This document shows positions 16,707 to 25,271 of a stretch of 64,000 bases of DNA, in pieces. The notes beneath the pieces are model-generated. The model saw only the letters and a program-made list of their open reading frames with translations. It did no database searches and had not been told where the DNA came from. This stretch comes from Thermovibrio guaymasensis. GTDB taxonomy: Bacteria; Aquificota; Aquificia; Desulfurobacteriales; Desulfurobacteriaceae. The number at the start of each line of letters is the position of its first letter. The stretch's first letter is position 1. The stretch lies in assembly GCF_003633715.1 (NCBI RefSeq), contig NZ_RBIE01000001.1, positions 434,001 to 498,000 of the forward strand, given 5' to 3'. The position numbers and the translations under genes are program-made.

Positions 16707-18155
16707 CTATTTTTTCTTTTCAAATCTCCTGAGCCTCTCATCTATTAATTCGTTTTTATAAAGGAGCTTCCTGGTTGCCGGCATAACGTAGGAAGAGTGT
16801 ATCTTACACTCCTTATACCTCTGACCTTCAGTTGATATGAACCTGAAAGAGTTCACTTTCCACCCCTTTTCATAAATTTCCTTTCCAGAGATAACCGTCT
16901 GATTAAGGATTGCGTAAGTTGCCAAGAGTGCTGAAGGAACCAAGAAAAACCTTACTTTTCCTGAGAGAATTAATAAAAGGGAGGCGACGTAGGTGATTCC
17001 AGCTAGAAGCAGAGATATTTCGCTGTGAACTATGGCCCACTTTGTAAGGTGGAAGGAGATTTGAGTTCCCCTGATGAAGAGCTCTCCTAAGAACTCTACA
17101 ACTTGGTTGATTAAACTTACCTTGTAAAGAGTGACTTCCATTAAGAAGACGCTTATTAGGAAGGGTGTAAAGATAAAACCGGCTAAAACCGTTGTAATCC
17201 AAGACATTAAGTTTACCGTTCCAAATACGTGGAGGACGATTGGAAGGGTAAAGAGCATTGGGGCTACAGAGACCTTTAAGCTCTTTTCAAGTTTACTTCC
17301 CTTTCCTTCAAGGCTTAGAAGGATTCCTCCAACTGCTGAGAAGGAAAGGGCTGCCGAGAGGTTAAACTTTCCAAAGAGAACCGTTAAGAGGAAAACTACG
17401 CCGAGTAGGTAAATTGGTGAGATTTTCCTAAACTCCTCAACTCCCAGTGATACTAGAAAAGTGAAGAGGTAGGCCCTAACTGCTGAAGGGGGTAGTCCCG
17501 TTAAAGGCATGAGGGGAAGAACCATTAAGGATGCAGATATTAAAGGTTTCGGAAACCTTATTAGTTTTAGGAAACCTGCCAACGTTCCTATTACGATTCC
17601 TACGTGGAGTCCTGATATGGCAAGGAAGTGGTAAAGTCCTGAGAGGACAAAGTATCCCTTTAAAGACTGGGAGAGCTCAAACCTGATTCCTAAGGTAGAT
17701 GCTCCTGCTACCGAGGATACCGGGTAGTCAACGACTTCTTCAATTTCCCTGTAGAGTTTGTACCTTAACCTCTTTAGGGCTGCTGAACCCCCCTTTCCTT
17801 TTACTAAAACCTTTCCATCTTCACTTACTACGTCTCCGACTTCAACATTTTCTCCATCTTTGATCCTTATCCACTTCCAACCTTCAACTACTGCTACTTT
17901 ATAGTTGTCGCTGTACTCTCTTACCCACATTACTTTCGGTGGAGCTTTTGTGGGTAGGGCCAGTGATTGGAGAGTAAGAACGGCTAAAAGAGGAACAGTT
18001 GTTGGAAGGAGCTCCGTCCAGTTGAACTTTAGCAGATAGTATCCTCCCAGTATGGCTGTGGAGGTTAGCAGGAATGGGAAGTAATCACTTCCTGCAAACT
18101 TCCACGTTAGGGCTAGAGAGCATAGGAAAAAGATGTGAGCTTTGTGTTTTTCCAT
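16707..18155 (-). CDS. comEC: ComEC/Rec2-type DNA uptake channel, without metallo-beta-lactamase domain
   Basis: Inner-membrane channel for single-stranded DNA in natural transformation. It has N-terminal spans, a soluble OB-like region (about 70-130), then the competence domain with the hallmark HFLAISGLHVGI near residue 180 and SAVRAYLF. It is 482 residues and ends in a short basic tail; the C-terminal metallo-beta-lactamase-like domain of longer ComEC proteins is absent. A ComF homologue is present at 43221, so a competence system is plausible. ATG 18155 faces the speH promoter region. Confidence 0.88.
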   Translation of the reverse strand: MEKHKAHIFFLCSLALTWKFAGSDYFPFLLTSTAILGGYYLLKFNWTELLPTTVPLLAVLTLQSLALPTKAPPKVMWVREYSDNYKVAVVEGWKWIRIKDGENVEVGDVVSEDGKVLVKGKGGSAALKRLRYKLYREIEEVVDYPVSSVAGASTLGIRFELSQSLKGYFVLSGLYHFLAISGLHVGIVIGTLAGFLKLIRFPKPLISASLMVLPLMPLTGLPPSAVRAYLFTFLVSLGVEEFRKISPIYLLGVVFLLTVLFGKFNLSAALSFSAVGGILLSLEGKGSKLEKSLKVSVAPMLFTLPIVLHVFGTVNLMSWITTVLAGFIFTPFLISVFLMEVTLYKVSLINQVVEFLGELFIRGTQISFHLTKWAIVHSEISLLLAGITYVASLLLILSGKVRFFLVPSALLATYAILNQTVISGKEIYEKGWKVNSFRFISTEGQRYKECKIHSSYVMPATRKLLYKNELIDERLRRFEKKK

Positions 18156-18202
18156 CTTTTATTTTGTTTCCCACTTTCCCGTTAAGTTAAATCTTAATAA
18201 AA

Positions 18203-18231
18203 TTGTTTTTAGGGGGGCTCAGGTATATACT
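18203..18231 (+). promoter_or_regulatory. Sigma-70 promoter of speH
   Basis: TTGTTT (18203-18208), 17-base spacer, TATACT (18226-18231). Transcription would begin near 18238, which excludes an in-frame TTG at 18237 as the speH start and supports ATG 18267. Confidence 0.6.
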
Positions 18232-18266
18232 ATCACTTGCTAAATTCAGATTGGGAGGATGGAAAA

Positions 18267-18656
18267 ATGGCAAAAACCCTCGGCGTCCACATCGTTGCCG
18301 ACCTTTACGGGTGTGACCCGGAACTTCTCAAGTCTGCTGAGAAGATGGCAGAGGTTTTTGAGGGAGCTGTAAAATACGCGAACCTCAATAAGCTCTCAGC
18401 CTACTACCACCAGTTTGAGCCCTACGGGGCGACGGGGGTTGTTGTAATTTCTGAATCTCACCTGTCTTTCCATACCTGGCCTGAGCACGGCTACGTTGCA
18501 ATAGACGTTTACACTTGTGGAGCTCACGAGAATGCCTTTAAGGCTTTTGACTATATCGTTGATAAGTTAAAACCTGAGAGGGTTGAGAAGGACGTTCACT
18601 TCAGGGGAGTTGTTAACGAAGAGGAAGAGGTAACCTTCTGTGCCAGCGTAGGCTGA
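18267..18656 (+). CDS. speH: S-adenosylmethionine decarboxylase proenzyme (short prokaryotic type)
   Basis: Supplies decarboxylated AdoMet for spermidine and longer polyamine synthesis, important in thermophiles. Self-cleavage occurs between Glu63 and Ser64 in ISESHLSFHTWPEHGY, creating a pyruvoyl group on Ser64; the catalytic Cys lies in VYTCGAH. The length of 129 residues fits the Thermotoga/Bacillus type. ATG 18267 has GGAGG 8 bases upstream. It is a single-gene unit with its own promoter and a strong terminator. Confidence 0.95.
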   Translation: MAKTLGVHIVADLYGCDPELLKSAEKMAEVFEGAVKYANLNKLSAYYHQFEPYGATGVVVISESHLSFHTWPEHGYVAIDVYTCGAHENAFKAFDYIVDKLKPERVEKDVHFRGVVNEEEEVTFCASVG

Positions 18657-18680
18657 GCCGGTGGTAGGCTGAGAGTAAAG

Positions 18681-18708
18681 AGGCCCCCTTTAAGGGGGCT
18701 TTTGTTTT
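18681..18708 (+). terminator. Intrinsic terminator after speH
   Basis: GCCCCC-TTTAA-GGGGGC stem followed by TTTTGTTTT. It reads correctly on the plus strand; its far end overlaps the dksA stop of the convergent gene. Confidence 0.85.
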
Positions 18709-19093
18709 ATTGCTCCTCTCCAAATTTCCTCTCTAACTTCTCTTGCTCAAGCTTACACTTTATGCAGAGCTCTGCAACCGGCCTCAACTTCAACCTTTCA
18801 TACTTGATGCAGGCTCCACACTTTTCGCATATTCCGTAAGTTCCCTCTTCTATTTTCCTGAGGGCTTTCTCTATCTTTTTAAGGTACTTGGCTTCCCTGT
18901 CCCTTATTCTCATTTCAAAGGTTCTTAGTATCTCATCAGTTGACATATCTACTATATCACCAACTTCCCTTTCTGCATGGGCTGTCTCTTCAAGTCCCCT
19001 CTTTATGTCTTCAAGAACTTCCCTTCTTCTCTCCTCTAAAATCTTCTTAAGTTCCTGAATCTGTTCGGCCGTGAGGCATTTATTCCCCTTCAT
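18707..19093 (-). CDS. dksA: DksA/TraR-family zinc-finger regulator
   Basis: RNA-polymerase-binding protein that enters the secondary channel and works with ppGpp. It has a long coiled-coil (about 10-85) with a tip sequence VGDIVDM holding two aspartates (46, 49) like those of E. coli DksA. A C4 zinc finger follows with Cys89, 92, 110 and 113 (CEKC, CIKC). 128 residues is slightly shorter than E. coli DksA. AGGAGG lies 6 bases before ATG 19093. It has its own promoter facing the aminotransferase gene. Confidence 0.88.
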   Translation of the reverse strand: MKGNKCLTAEQIQELKKILEERRREVLEDIKRGLEETAHAEREVGDIVDMSTDEILRTFEMRIRDREAKYLKKIEKALRKIEEGTYGICEKCGACIKYERLKLRPVAELCIKCKLEQEKLERKFGEEQ

Positions 19094-19120
19094 TCTAAAC
19101 CTCCTTCTTTATTGGTGGGA

Positions 19121-19149
19121 AAGGTATACGTAAGGGTGTAAAATGTCAA
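19121..19149 (-). promoter_or_regulatory. Probable dksA promoter with overlapping palindrome
   Basis: On the minus strand TTGACA (19144-19149) is followed after 17 bases by TACCTT, or after 15 by TATACC. The -35 lies inside the inverted repeat ATGTC-AAC-GACAT (19143-19155), a possible operator site. Confidence 0.5.
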
Positions 19150-19173
19150 CGACATATTTTAATGGAGGAAGTT

Positions 19174-20361
19174 ATGGAGCTCTCAAGGCGCGTAAGAAGG
19201 ATTTCACCTTCACCTACAATGGCAATCACGAGCAAAGCTAAAGAGCTTAAAGCTAAAGGAGTGGACGTTATAGGCTTTGGAGCCGGAGAGCCTGACTTTG
19301 ACACTCCTGACCATATTAAGGAAGCTGCAAAAGAAGCGATTGATATGGGCTTTACAAAGTACACTCCTCCTGCAGGAATCCCTGAGCTAAGGAGGGCGGT
19401 TGCAGACAAGTTAAGGAGCGAAAACGGTATTGACTATGAGCCTGAACAGGTTGTAATAACTGATGGAGCTAAACAGGCCCTTTTCAACTTAATGCTCAGC
19501 GTTATAGACGATGGAGATGAAGTTGTCATTCCTTCCCCGTACTGGGTTACCTACCCTGAACAGGTCAAGTTTGCAGGAGGAACTCCAGTTTTCGTTGAAA
19601 CTAAGGAGATTAAAGGGTTTGCTCTGACCCTTGAGGAGCTCAAGCCTGCAATAACTCCCAGGACAAAAATGGTCATTCTCTGTACTCCTCACAACCCAAC
19701 CGGTAGTGTGATTCCGAAGGAGGAGCTTGAGAGGATTGGCCACTTCTGTGCAGAAAGGGGAATTTTGATAGCTTCAGATGAGTGCTACGAGTACTTAACC
19801 TACGACGGTTTCAAACATACTAGTATTGCCTCTATCTCTCCGGATATTAAAGAGGTTACAGTTACTATAAATGCCCTATCTAAGAGTTTCTCTATGACGG
19901 GATGGAGAGTAGGTTTTGCTGCAGGTCCAAAAGAGATAATAGACGCAATGATAAAGATTAACTCCCAGTCTATTTCAAACGTTAATTCAATAGCTCAGAA
20001 AGCTGCAGTTGCCGCCCTTACAAAACCTAAGGGCTTCTTAAAGGAGTGGCTAAGTGCCTTTGACGAAAGGCGCCGTTACATGGTTGAAACACTAAATCAG
20101 ATTCCCGGCGTTTCCTGTATTATGCCTAAGGGAGCTTTCTATGCGTTTCCGAACGTTAAGGAGCTCCTTAAGCTTGGAAACTTTAAGGACGACTGGGAGC
20201 TTGCCGAGTTCCTACTTGAGAGGGCAAAGATTGCAGTAGTTCCGGGCTCAGCCTTTGGTTATCCCGGCTACTTGAGGCTATCTTACGCAACTTCAATGGA
20301 GAACATTGAAGAGGGGCTTAAGAGGTTTAAAGAGGCAGTTGAGGAGAGGTTAAATGGCTGA
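19174..20361 (+). CDS. Class I aminotransferase (aspartate/prephenate type)
   Basis: PLP-dependent aminotransferase of the AspC/AAT-Ib group, moving amino groups between glutamate and oxaloacetate, and in some members prephenate. The N-terminus LSRRVRRISPSPTMAI is characteristic. PLP residues are seen in DGAKQAL, the TPHNPTG asparagine, DECYEYLTYDG, and the Schiff-base lysine in NALSKSFSMTGWRVG. I start at ATG 19174, which has GGAGG 5 bases upstream; an ATG at 19162 precedes that site. 395 residues is typical. Its end overlaps the next gene by 8 bases. Confidence 0.93.
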   Translation: MELSRRVRRISPSPTMAITSKAKELKAKGVDVIGFGAGEPDFDTPDHIKEAAKEAIDMGFTKYTPPAGIPELRRAVADKLRSENGIDYEPEQVVITDGAKQALFNLMLSVIDDGDEVVIPSPYWVTYPEQVKFAGGTPVFVETKEIKGFALTLEELKPAITPRTKMVILCTPHNPTGSVIPKEELERIGHFCAERGILIASDECYEYLTYDGFKHTSIASISPDIKEVTVTINALSKSFSMTGWRVGFAAGPKEIIDAMIKINSQSISNVNSIAQKAAVAALTKPKGFLKEWLSAFDERRRYMVETLNQIPGVSCIMPKGAFYAFPNVKELLKLGNFKDDWELAEFLLERAKIAVVPGSAFGYPGYLRLSYATSMENIEEGLKRFKEAVEERLNG

Positions 20362-20869
20362 GAGAGTTTACAGGACTGATAAACTAACGTTCCTGAGTTA
20401 CGGACTTTTAACTGTTGCTTATGGGCTCTTCCTTGGTTTGATTTTTAAGAAGGCGGGAGGGTTTACTTCCTCCCTTCTAATCCTTCTTCTCTTTGTCCTT
20501 CCCGTATTTGCCTACTTTCTCTTCCTCATGAAAAAGAGCGTAAAGATTGACGATGAGGGAATAGAGGTCTTTGGTTTAACTGGTAGGAAGAGGATAAACT
20601 GGGAGGAAGTTAGATCGGTTTCACTGACTCCAGGGAGGAAGTACTTTCTCTTTATAGAAGGAAAGAATGGAAAGCTTGCAGTTATTGACGATTCAACTGA
20701 GAACTTCGTTGAAGTTGCTAGGGAGATAAGGAAGAGGGTTCCAGATAGGGTTTCAGAAAACTTTGAATCCCTCCTTTCTTCCTATAAACGCTCCTACACT
20801 TCTGTAGGAATACTTCTGCTTGCGGCATTTATACTTATCTTCGTGGCACTTAAGAACCTATTTTTTTGA
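20354..20869 (+). CDS. Small membrane protein with PH-like domain
   Basis: 171 residues. Two spans near residues 12-32 and 38-58 form a hairpin, then a soluble part with IDDEGIEVFGLTGRKRINWEEV, which resembles the bacterial PH domain core (strand-turn followed by a W-E-V segment), and a final span at about 148-168. I know no specific function. It overlaps the aminotransferase by 8 bases and is probably co-expressed. Its last 12 bases overlap the convergent lipoprotein gene. Confidence 0.7.
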   Translation: MAERVYRTDKLTFLSYGLLTVAYGLFLGLIFKKAGGFTSSLLILLLFVLPVFAYFLFLMKKSVKIDDEGIEVFGLTGRKRINWEEVRSVSLTPGRKYFLFIEGKNGKLAVIDDSTENFVEVAREIRKRVPDRVSENFESLLSSYKRSYTSVGILLLAAFILIFVALKNLFF

Positions 20870-21391
20870 GGGCTTTACTTTTTCAATTCTTACTGACGGT
20901 ATCCTTAAAGAGTTTAACCTCTCCTCAACTTTGCTGATTCTCTCCTTTATCTTCCCAATTTCCTCCCTTATTTCTGAATTGTCCCTTTCTAACTCAGAGT
21001 AGCTCTCTTTCAGCTGGCTTATCTCTTTCCTAAGGTTTCCTACTTGACTCTTAATCTCTTTCACTTTCTCACTCAGCTCTGTATCTAACTCTTCAATTTT
21101 CCTTTCCGTTTGGGTTTTTTGGTTTTTTAACTCTCCTTTCAGGTTTACGGTTTGGGATTTAAGTTCGCCAACTTCTTTATTTAAGTTATCTATTAATACC
21201 CTAAGTTTGGCAACCTCTTGTCTTAGCTCTGAGTTCTCGTTTTTCAGTTTGTCAACCTCCTTTTGGAGCTCCCTGTCTTTAATTTCAAGGACCTGAACTT
21301 TTCCTTCTAGCTGGTTCAACTGTAGGTTTTCCCCTGTAGTTACGCAGGAAGGGAAAAGTAGCAGCGGAGTTATGAGAAGAGCTCTCCTCAC
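20858..21391 (-). CDS. Coiled-coil lipoprotein
   Basis: A 177-residue protein with a lipoprotein signal (LLLFPSC, lipid Cys16) followed by an almost continuous heptad coiled coil (about 22-160) rich in Glu, Lys and Leu, resembling Lpp/OmpA-linker or YbgF-N-terminal rods. It may tether or space the outer membrane or oligomerise. I start at GTG 21391 with GGGAG 8 bases upstream; this gives a compact signal peptide, whereas TTG 21406 would add five residues without a ribosome site. No defined family is recognised. It is divergent from tetR. Confidence 0.75.
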   Translation of the reverse strand: MRRALLITPLLLFPSCVTTGENLQLNQLEGKVQVLEIKDRELQKEVDKLKNENSELRQEVAKLRVLIDNLNKEVGELKSQTVNLKGELKNQKTQTERKIEELDTELSEKVKEIKSQVGNLRKEISQLKESYSELERDNSEIREEIGKIKERISKVEERLNSLRIPSVRIEKVKPSKK

Positions 21392-21425
21392 CTTAAGTAC
21401 TCCCAATCGGAGTTTCTAAATAGGA

Positions 21426-21444
21426 TACCACAAATTCTGTGGTA
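21426..21444. promoter_or_regulatory. Perfect inverted repeat in the tetR upstream region
   Basis: TACCACA-AATTC-TGTGGTA, 7-bp arms with a 5-base spacer, lying between the lipoprotein gene and tetR and 6 bases from a second palindrome. It is probably a regulator site; no T-tract supports a terminator role. Confidence 0.5.
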
Positions 21445-21450
21445 AATTAT

Positions 21451-21468
21451 GAACTGACACGTCAGTTC
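21451..21468. promoter_or_regulatory. Probable TetR operator
   Basis: GAACTGAC-AC-GTCAGTTC is an 8-2-8 perfect palindrome ending 10 bases before the tetR start codon. Size and symmetry fit a TetR-family dimer site and suggest self-repression of tetR and the activase gene behind it. Confidence 0.65.
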
Positions 21469-21478
21469 AGGAGGGAGT

Positions 21479-22060
21479 GTGAAGAAGAGAGAGGAGGAGA
21501 TTTTAGTTAGGGCAAAGAGCCTCTTTTCAAAGAGGGGTTTTCACTCCCTTACAGTCTCAGAGATTGTTGACTCCCTAGGGATAGCAAGGGGGACTTTCTA
21601 CCTCTACTTTAAGAACAAGGACGACGTCTACAGGAGAGTTCTTGAAAGGACTGTTCAGGAAATAGAGAAGAACCTTAAAGTTTTACCGCTTGAAAGGCCC
21701 CTTGAACAGCTACGTAGAAACCTCCTTTCGGTTTTGAAGTTGATAGAGGAGGATAGAGAAACGGCCAGCTTAATTTTCTATCACCCTTACAAACTCAACT
21801 TAGAGTTTGACGAAATCCTTGAAGAGTTCTACGGAAAGGTCCTTTCCCTTATAGAGAGAGCCCTCTTAAAGGGAATGGAAATGGGAATTGTTAGGGAGTG
21901 TAACGTTAAAGTTATCTCAAGGGCTATTTTCGGGGCTTTTGTTGAAGTTGGAAAGGGCCTTTTAAAGGGGGAGCTCCAAAGTGCCGAAGAGGCTGTTGAT
22001 GAGCTCCTCTCATTCGGTTTGAGGGGCCTTCTGGAGGGGAGGAATGATTGGAGGAATTGA
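21479..22060 (+). CDS. TetR/AcrR-family transcriptional regulator
   Basis: 193 residues with the N-terminal TetR helix-turn-helix: LFSKRGFHSLTVSEI, then DSLGIARGTFYLYFKNKDD (about residues 30-50), which is the near-universal recognition-helix pattern. The C-terminal helical part (about 60-190) is a ligand pocket of unknown specificity. GTG 21479 has GGAGGG 4 bases upstream. The stop overlaps the next gene by 17 bases, so it is translationally tied to the CoA-dehydratase-type activase, the likely target besides itself. The ligand could be an acyl-CoA (inference from the neighbour). Confidence 0.9.
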   Translation: MKKREEEILVRAKSLFSKRGFHSLTVSEIVDSLGIARGTFYLYFKNKDDVYRRVLERTVQEIEKNLKVLPLERPLEQLRRNLLSVLKLIEEDRETASLIFYHPYKLNLEFDEILEEFYGKVLSLIERALLKGMEMGIVRECNVKVISRAIFGAFVEVGKGLLKGELQSAEEAVDELLSFGLRGLLEGRNDWRN

Positions 22061-25000
22061 CGTTGGGTCAACTACAGTAAAGGGGGTTCTCTTAAACGAG
22101 AAAGGAGAAGTCCTATTTAAGGAGTACAGACGCCACGAGGCCAAACAGGCAGAGAGGGTCTTGGAGCTCTTGGCTAAGTTTGAGGAAGTTGCAGGTAAGG
22201 ACTTTCAGCTCTTTTTAACCGGTAGTGGAGGAGGGGATATAGCAAAGGCCCTTGGGGTAAAGTTTATTCAGGAAGTTAACGCAGTAAGTAGAGCTGTAGA
22301 GACTCTCCACCCTGAGGTTTCCTCAGTCGTTGAACTGGGCGGTCAAGATGCGAAGATGATTTTCTTCTTAGATGTAAACGGATTTAAGAGGAAAGTAACT
22401 ACAATGAACGATAAGTGTGCAGGGGGAACGGGGGCTACAATAGACAGGATTGTTTCAAAGTTAAAAATCCCTGTTGAAGTAGCATCTTCCCTTGAATTTG
22501 ACCCTAAAAGAGTTCACCCTGTTGCAGCAAAGTGCGGAGTTTTTGCCGAGACGGACATAAACTCCCTCCAGAAGGCGGGAGTTCCAGAGGAGGAGCTCCT
22601 AATTTCCCTCTTTAACGCGATAGTAATTCAGAACCTTTCCGTTTTAACCAGGGGCTATACCTTAAGGCCTGTTGTCCTCCTCCTCGGAGGTCCAAATACT
22701 TTCTTCCCTGCTCTAAGGGGGGCTTGGAAGTATCACCTTGAGAAGGTCTGGAAGGAGAAAGGAATTCCTTTTGATAGCTCTTCCATTCTCCTTCCTGAGA
22801 ATTCCCAGTTCTACGCTGCTATCGGTTCAGCCCTGTTTGGCTTTGAGGAGGAGAGCCCCTACAGGGGAAAGGAAGGCCTTTTAGAGTTTAGAAGGAGCTC
22901 CCTTGTCTACTTAAAGAAGAAGACCGGAGAGTTGGGCCTTCTGAAGCCGGGGGAGGATTTAGAGGAGTTTAAGAAGAGGTATCAGGTTAAGCCTTTTAAG
23001 CCGAAGAAGTTTAAGGAAGGAGAAAGGGTTAAGGCCTTCCTTGGAATTGATGGAGGTTCAACCTCTACCAAGGCTGTTTTGATAGATGAGAGGGGGGAGC
23101 TCCTTGCAACGGCCTATACCCTCTCTAAGGGGAACCCTCTTGAGGATTTAAAGGTAATAGTCAAAGAGCTAAAGGATAAAGTTGAAGGTGATGGGGCTTT
23201 ACTTGAGATCCTCTCTGTTGGAGCAACCGGTTATGCAAAGGAGATGTTAAAGGAGACTGTTGGAGCAGACGTTTGTATTGTTGAGACCGTTGCCCATACC
23301 GTTTCAGCCCTTCACTTCTTTAAGGATATTGACGTTATAGTTGACGTTGGCGGGCAGGATATAAAGGTAATGATTCTGAGGAACGGAGAAGTTAAGGACT
23401 TTAAGCTGAACACCCAGTGTTCAGCGGGAAACGGCTACTTCCTCCAGTCAACTGCAGAGAAGTTCGGGTACAGAGTTGAGGAGTTTGCCGACGTTGCATT
23501 TAAGGCTAAGTATGCTCCAAAGTTTAACTTTGGCTGTGCTGTCTTCCTTGAGCAGGATATAGTCAACTTCCAGAGGTTAGGTTGGAAGCCCCACGAGATA
23601 ATGGCAGGCCTTGCAAAAGTCTTACCTAAGAACATATGGCTCTACGTCGTTAAAGAGCCCAACTTGAGGAAGTTGGGAAGGCGTTTCCTCCTTCAGGGAG
23701 GTACCCAGAGGAACCTTGCAGCCGTTAAGGCCCAGTATGACTTCATAAAGGAGAGGGTACCAGATGCCGAAATCTTCGTTCACCCTATTACAGGTGAAGC
23801 CGGTGCCTTTGGGGCGGCCCTCCTTGCAGCTAAGAACTACTCTGGAAGGAGCTCTTTCGTAGGGATAGAGGCCCTCCTTGACCTCTTCTTTAGTGTAAAG
23901 AGCGATGAGACTACTAGGTGCAGTTTCTGTACGAACAGGTGTCAGAGGACCTTTATAGAGGTTTTCCCTAAGGGTAAAGAAAAGAGGCTTTACATTATTG
24001 CCCCCTGTGAAAAGGGAATGGTCCTTGAGGCTTCTCAGGTTAAAGAGGTCGTTAAGAGAATGAGGGAGGTGGAGAGGGAAAACCCTAACCTTCAGGAGAT
24101 CTCTTCAAGGAAAGTTTTTGAGAGCTATCCCGTTAATAGAGTTTACTCAGATAGGATTTTTGGAATTATTCCAAGAAGGGGTGTGATTGAGAGGAGGAAG
24201 AAGCTAAAGGCTGGAATACCGAGGGTTCTAAACTTCTACTCACTTGCCCCTTTCTTTAGGGGGTACTTAGAGTCTTTAGGAGTTGAGAACTTTATCTTTT
24301 CTGATTATACGAGTGATGAGTTAATCAGGGAGGAGATGAAGGGAGGGGCTGTTGACCCTTGTTTTCCCAGTAAGATTGCCCTTGCCCACGTTAGGAACTT
24401 ACTTAAGAAAGGGCCGGACTTTATTCTCTTTCCAAAAGTAGCAACTTTAAAGGGAATGTTCCTTGACTCTGAAGGTTCCCACGCCTGCCCAACGGTAACA
24501 GCCACTCCGATAACCGTTAAGTCAATTTTGACCAGGGAGGAGGATGTATTTAAAAAGTTCGGCGTAGAGTTTGTTGATCCTCTCCTCCACTTTGACGATG
24601 AGGAACTCCTTGAAGTAGAACTCTTTGAAGCTTTTAAGGATATTTTGGATCTGACAAAGGATGAAAACAGGAAAGCTGTTAGAGAGGGTTTTAGAGCCCT
24701 TGAAGCTTACCAGAACTACATGAGAGAACTTGGAGAGAAGGTTTTAAGGAAACTGGAGGCTGAAGGGCGGATAGGGATTTTAGTTCTGGGAAGGCCTTAC
24801 CACAACGACCCAGGAATAAACCACGGTATTACGAAAGAGCTCCAGAAGAGGGGATATCCGATTTTAACTATAGATTCACTCCCGATTAAGGAGGAGTTCC
24901 TGAAGAAGGTTTTTAGGGGAAGGAACCCCTTTAAGATAAGGGACGTTTGGAAAAAGGCCTACAGTGAGAACAGCAGCAGGAAAGTTTGGGGAGCTCTCTA

Positions 25001-25238
25001 CGGAGCCGGCCATCCAAACCTTGCTCTCCTTGACCTTTCCTCCTTTAGGTGTGGCCACGATGCGCCTATCTACTCTCTTATTGAGGAGATAGTTGAGAGG
25101 GCGGGAGCTCCATACTTTACCTTTCACGAAATAGACGAGAACCGCCCTGCCGGTTCAATAAAGATAAGGGTTGAAACCGTAGACTACTTCCTGAAGGAGA
25201 GGATTGAGAGGTTAAAGGATAGGGAAGAGGCAGTTTAG
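22044..25238 (+). CDS. Giant 2-hydroxyacyl-CoA dehydratase activase-like protein (double BcrAD/BadFG + DUF2229)
   Basis: 1064 residues. The first ASKHA ATPase domain starts at the N-terminus with GGIDVGSTTVKGVLL and contains ELGGQDAK and the Cys loop DKCAGGTGA. A second copy (about 330-600) begins with LGIDGGSTSTKAVL and has DVGGQDIKVM and TQCSAGNGYF. The C-terminal half matches the DUF2229 region with several cysteines (CSFCTNRC, DPCFPSK, RCGHDAP). Related activases use a [4Fe-4S] cluster and ATP to inject electrons into dehydratases. No dehydratase subunits lie nearby, so the partner is unknown. ATG 22044 has GGAGG 6 bases upstream and overlaps tetR. Confidence 0.85.
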   Translation: MIGGIDVGSTTVKGVLLNEKGEVLFKEYRRHEAKQAERVLELLAKFEEVAGKDFQLFLTGSGGGDIAKALGVKFIQEVNAVSRAVETLHPEVSSVVELGGQDAKMIFFLDVNGFKRKVTTMNDKCAGGTGATIDRIVSKLKIPVEVASSLEFDPKRVHPVAAKCGVFAETDINSLQKAGVPEEELLISLFNAIVIQNLSVLTRGYTLRPVVLLLGGPNTFFPALRGAWKYHLEKVWKEKGIPFDSSSILLPENSQFYAAIGSALFGFEEESPYRGKEGLLEFRRSSLVYLKKKTGELGLLKPGEDLEEFKKRYQVKPFKPKKFKEGERVKAFLGIDGGSTSTKAVLIDERGELLATAYTLSKGNPLEDLKVIVKELKDKVEGDGALLEILSVGATGYAKEMLKETVGADVCIVETVAHTVSALHFFKDIDVIVDVGGQDIKVMILRNGEVKDFKLNTQCSAGNGYFLQSTAEKFGYRVEEFADVAFKAKYAPKFNFGCAVFLEQDIVNFQRLGWKPHEIMAGLAKVLPKNIWLYVVKEPNLRKLGRRFLLQGGTQRNLAAVKAQYDFIKERVPDAEIFVHPITGEAGAFGAALLAAKNYSGRSSFVGIEALLDLFFSVKSDETTRCSFCTNRCQRTFIEVFPKGKEKRLYIIAPCEKGMVLEASQVKEVVKRMREVERENPNLQEISSRKVFESYPVNRVYSDRIFGIIPRRGVIERRKKLKAGIPRVLNFYSLAPFFRGYLESLGVENFIFSDYTSDELIREEMKGGAVDPCFPSKIALAHVRNLLKKGPDFILFPKVATLKGMFLDSEGSHACPTVTATPITVKSILTREEDVFKKFGVEFVDPLLHFDDEELLEVELFEAFKDILDLTKDENRKAVREGFRALEAYQNYMRELGEKVLRKLEAEGRIGILVLGRPYHNDPGINHGITKELQKRGYPILTIDSLPIKEEFLKKVFRGRNPFKIRDVWKKAYSENSSRKVWGALYGAGHPNLALLDLSSFRCGHDAPIYSLIEEIVERAGAPYFTFHEIDENRPAGSIKIRVETVDYFLKERIERLKDREEAV

Positions 25239-25271
25239 GGGAGTTATAATAGTGCCTACAGGAGGTTAGCC

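Noticed and set aside
21426-21444. First palindrome as a terminator for an upstream gene
   Set aside because: No gene ends into it and no T-tract follows on either strand.
25240-25260. TATAAT word before cstA as a promoter
   Set aside because: No acceptable -35 lies 16-18 bases upstream; transcription may simply continue from the activase gene.
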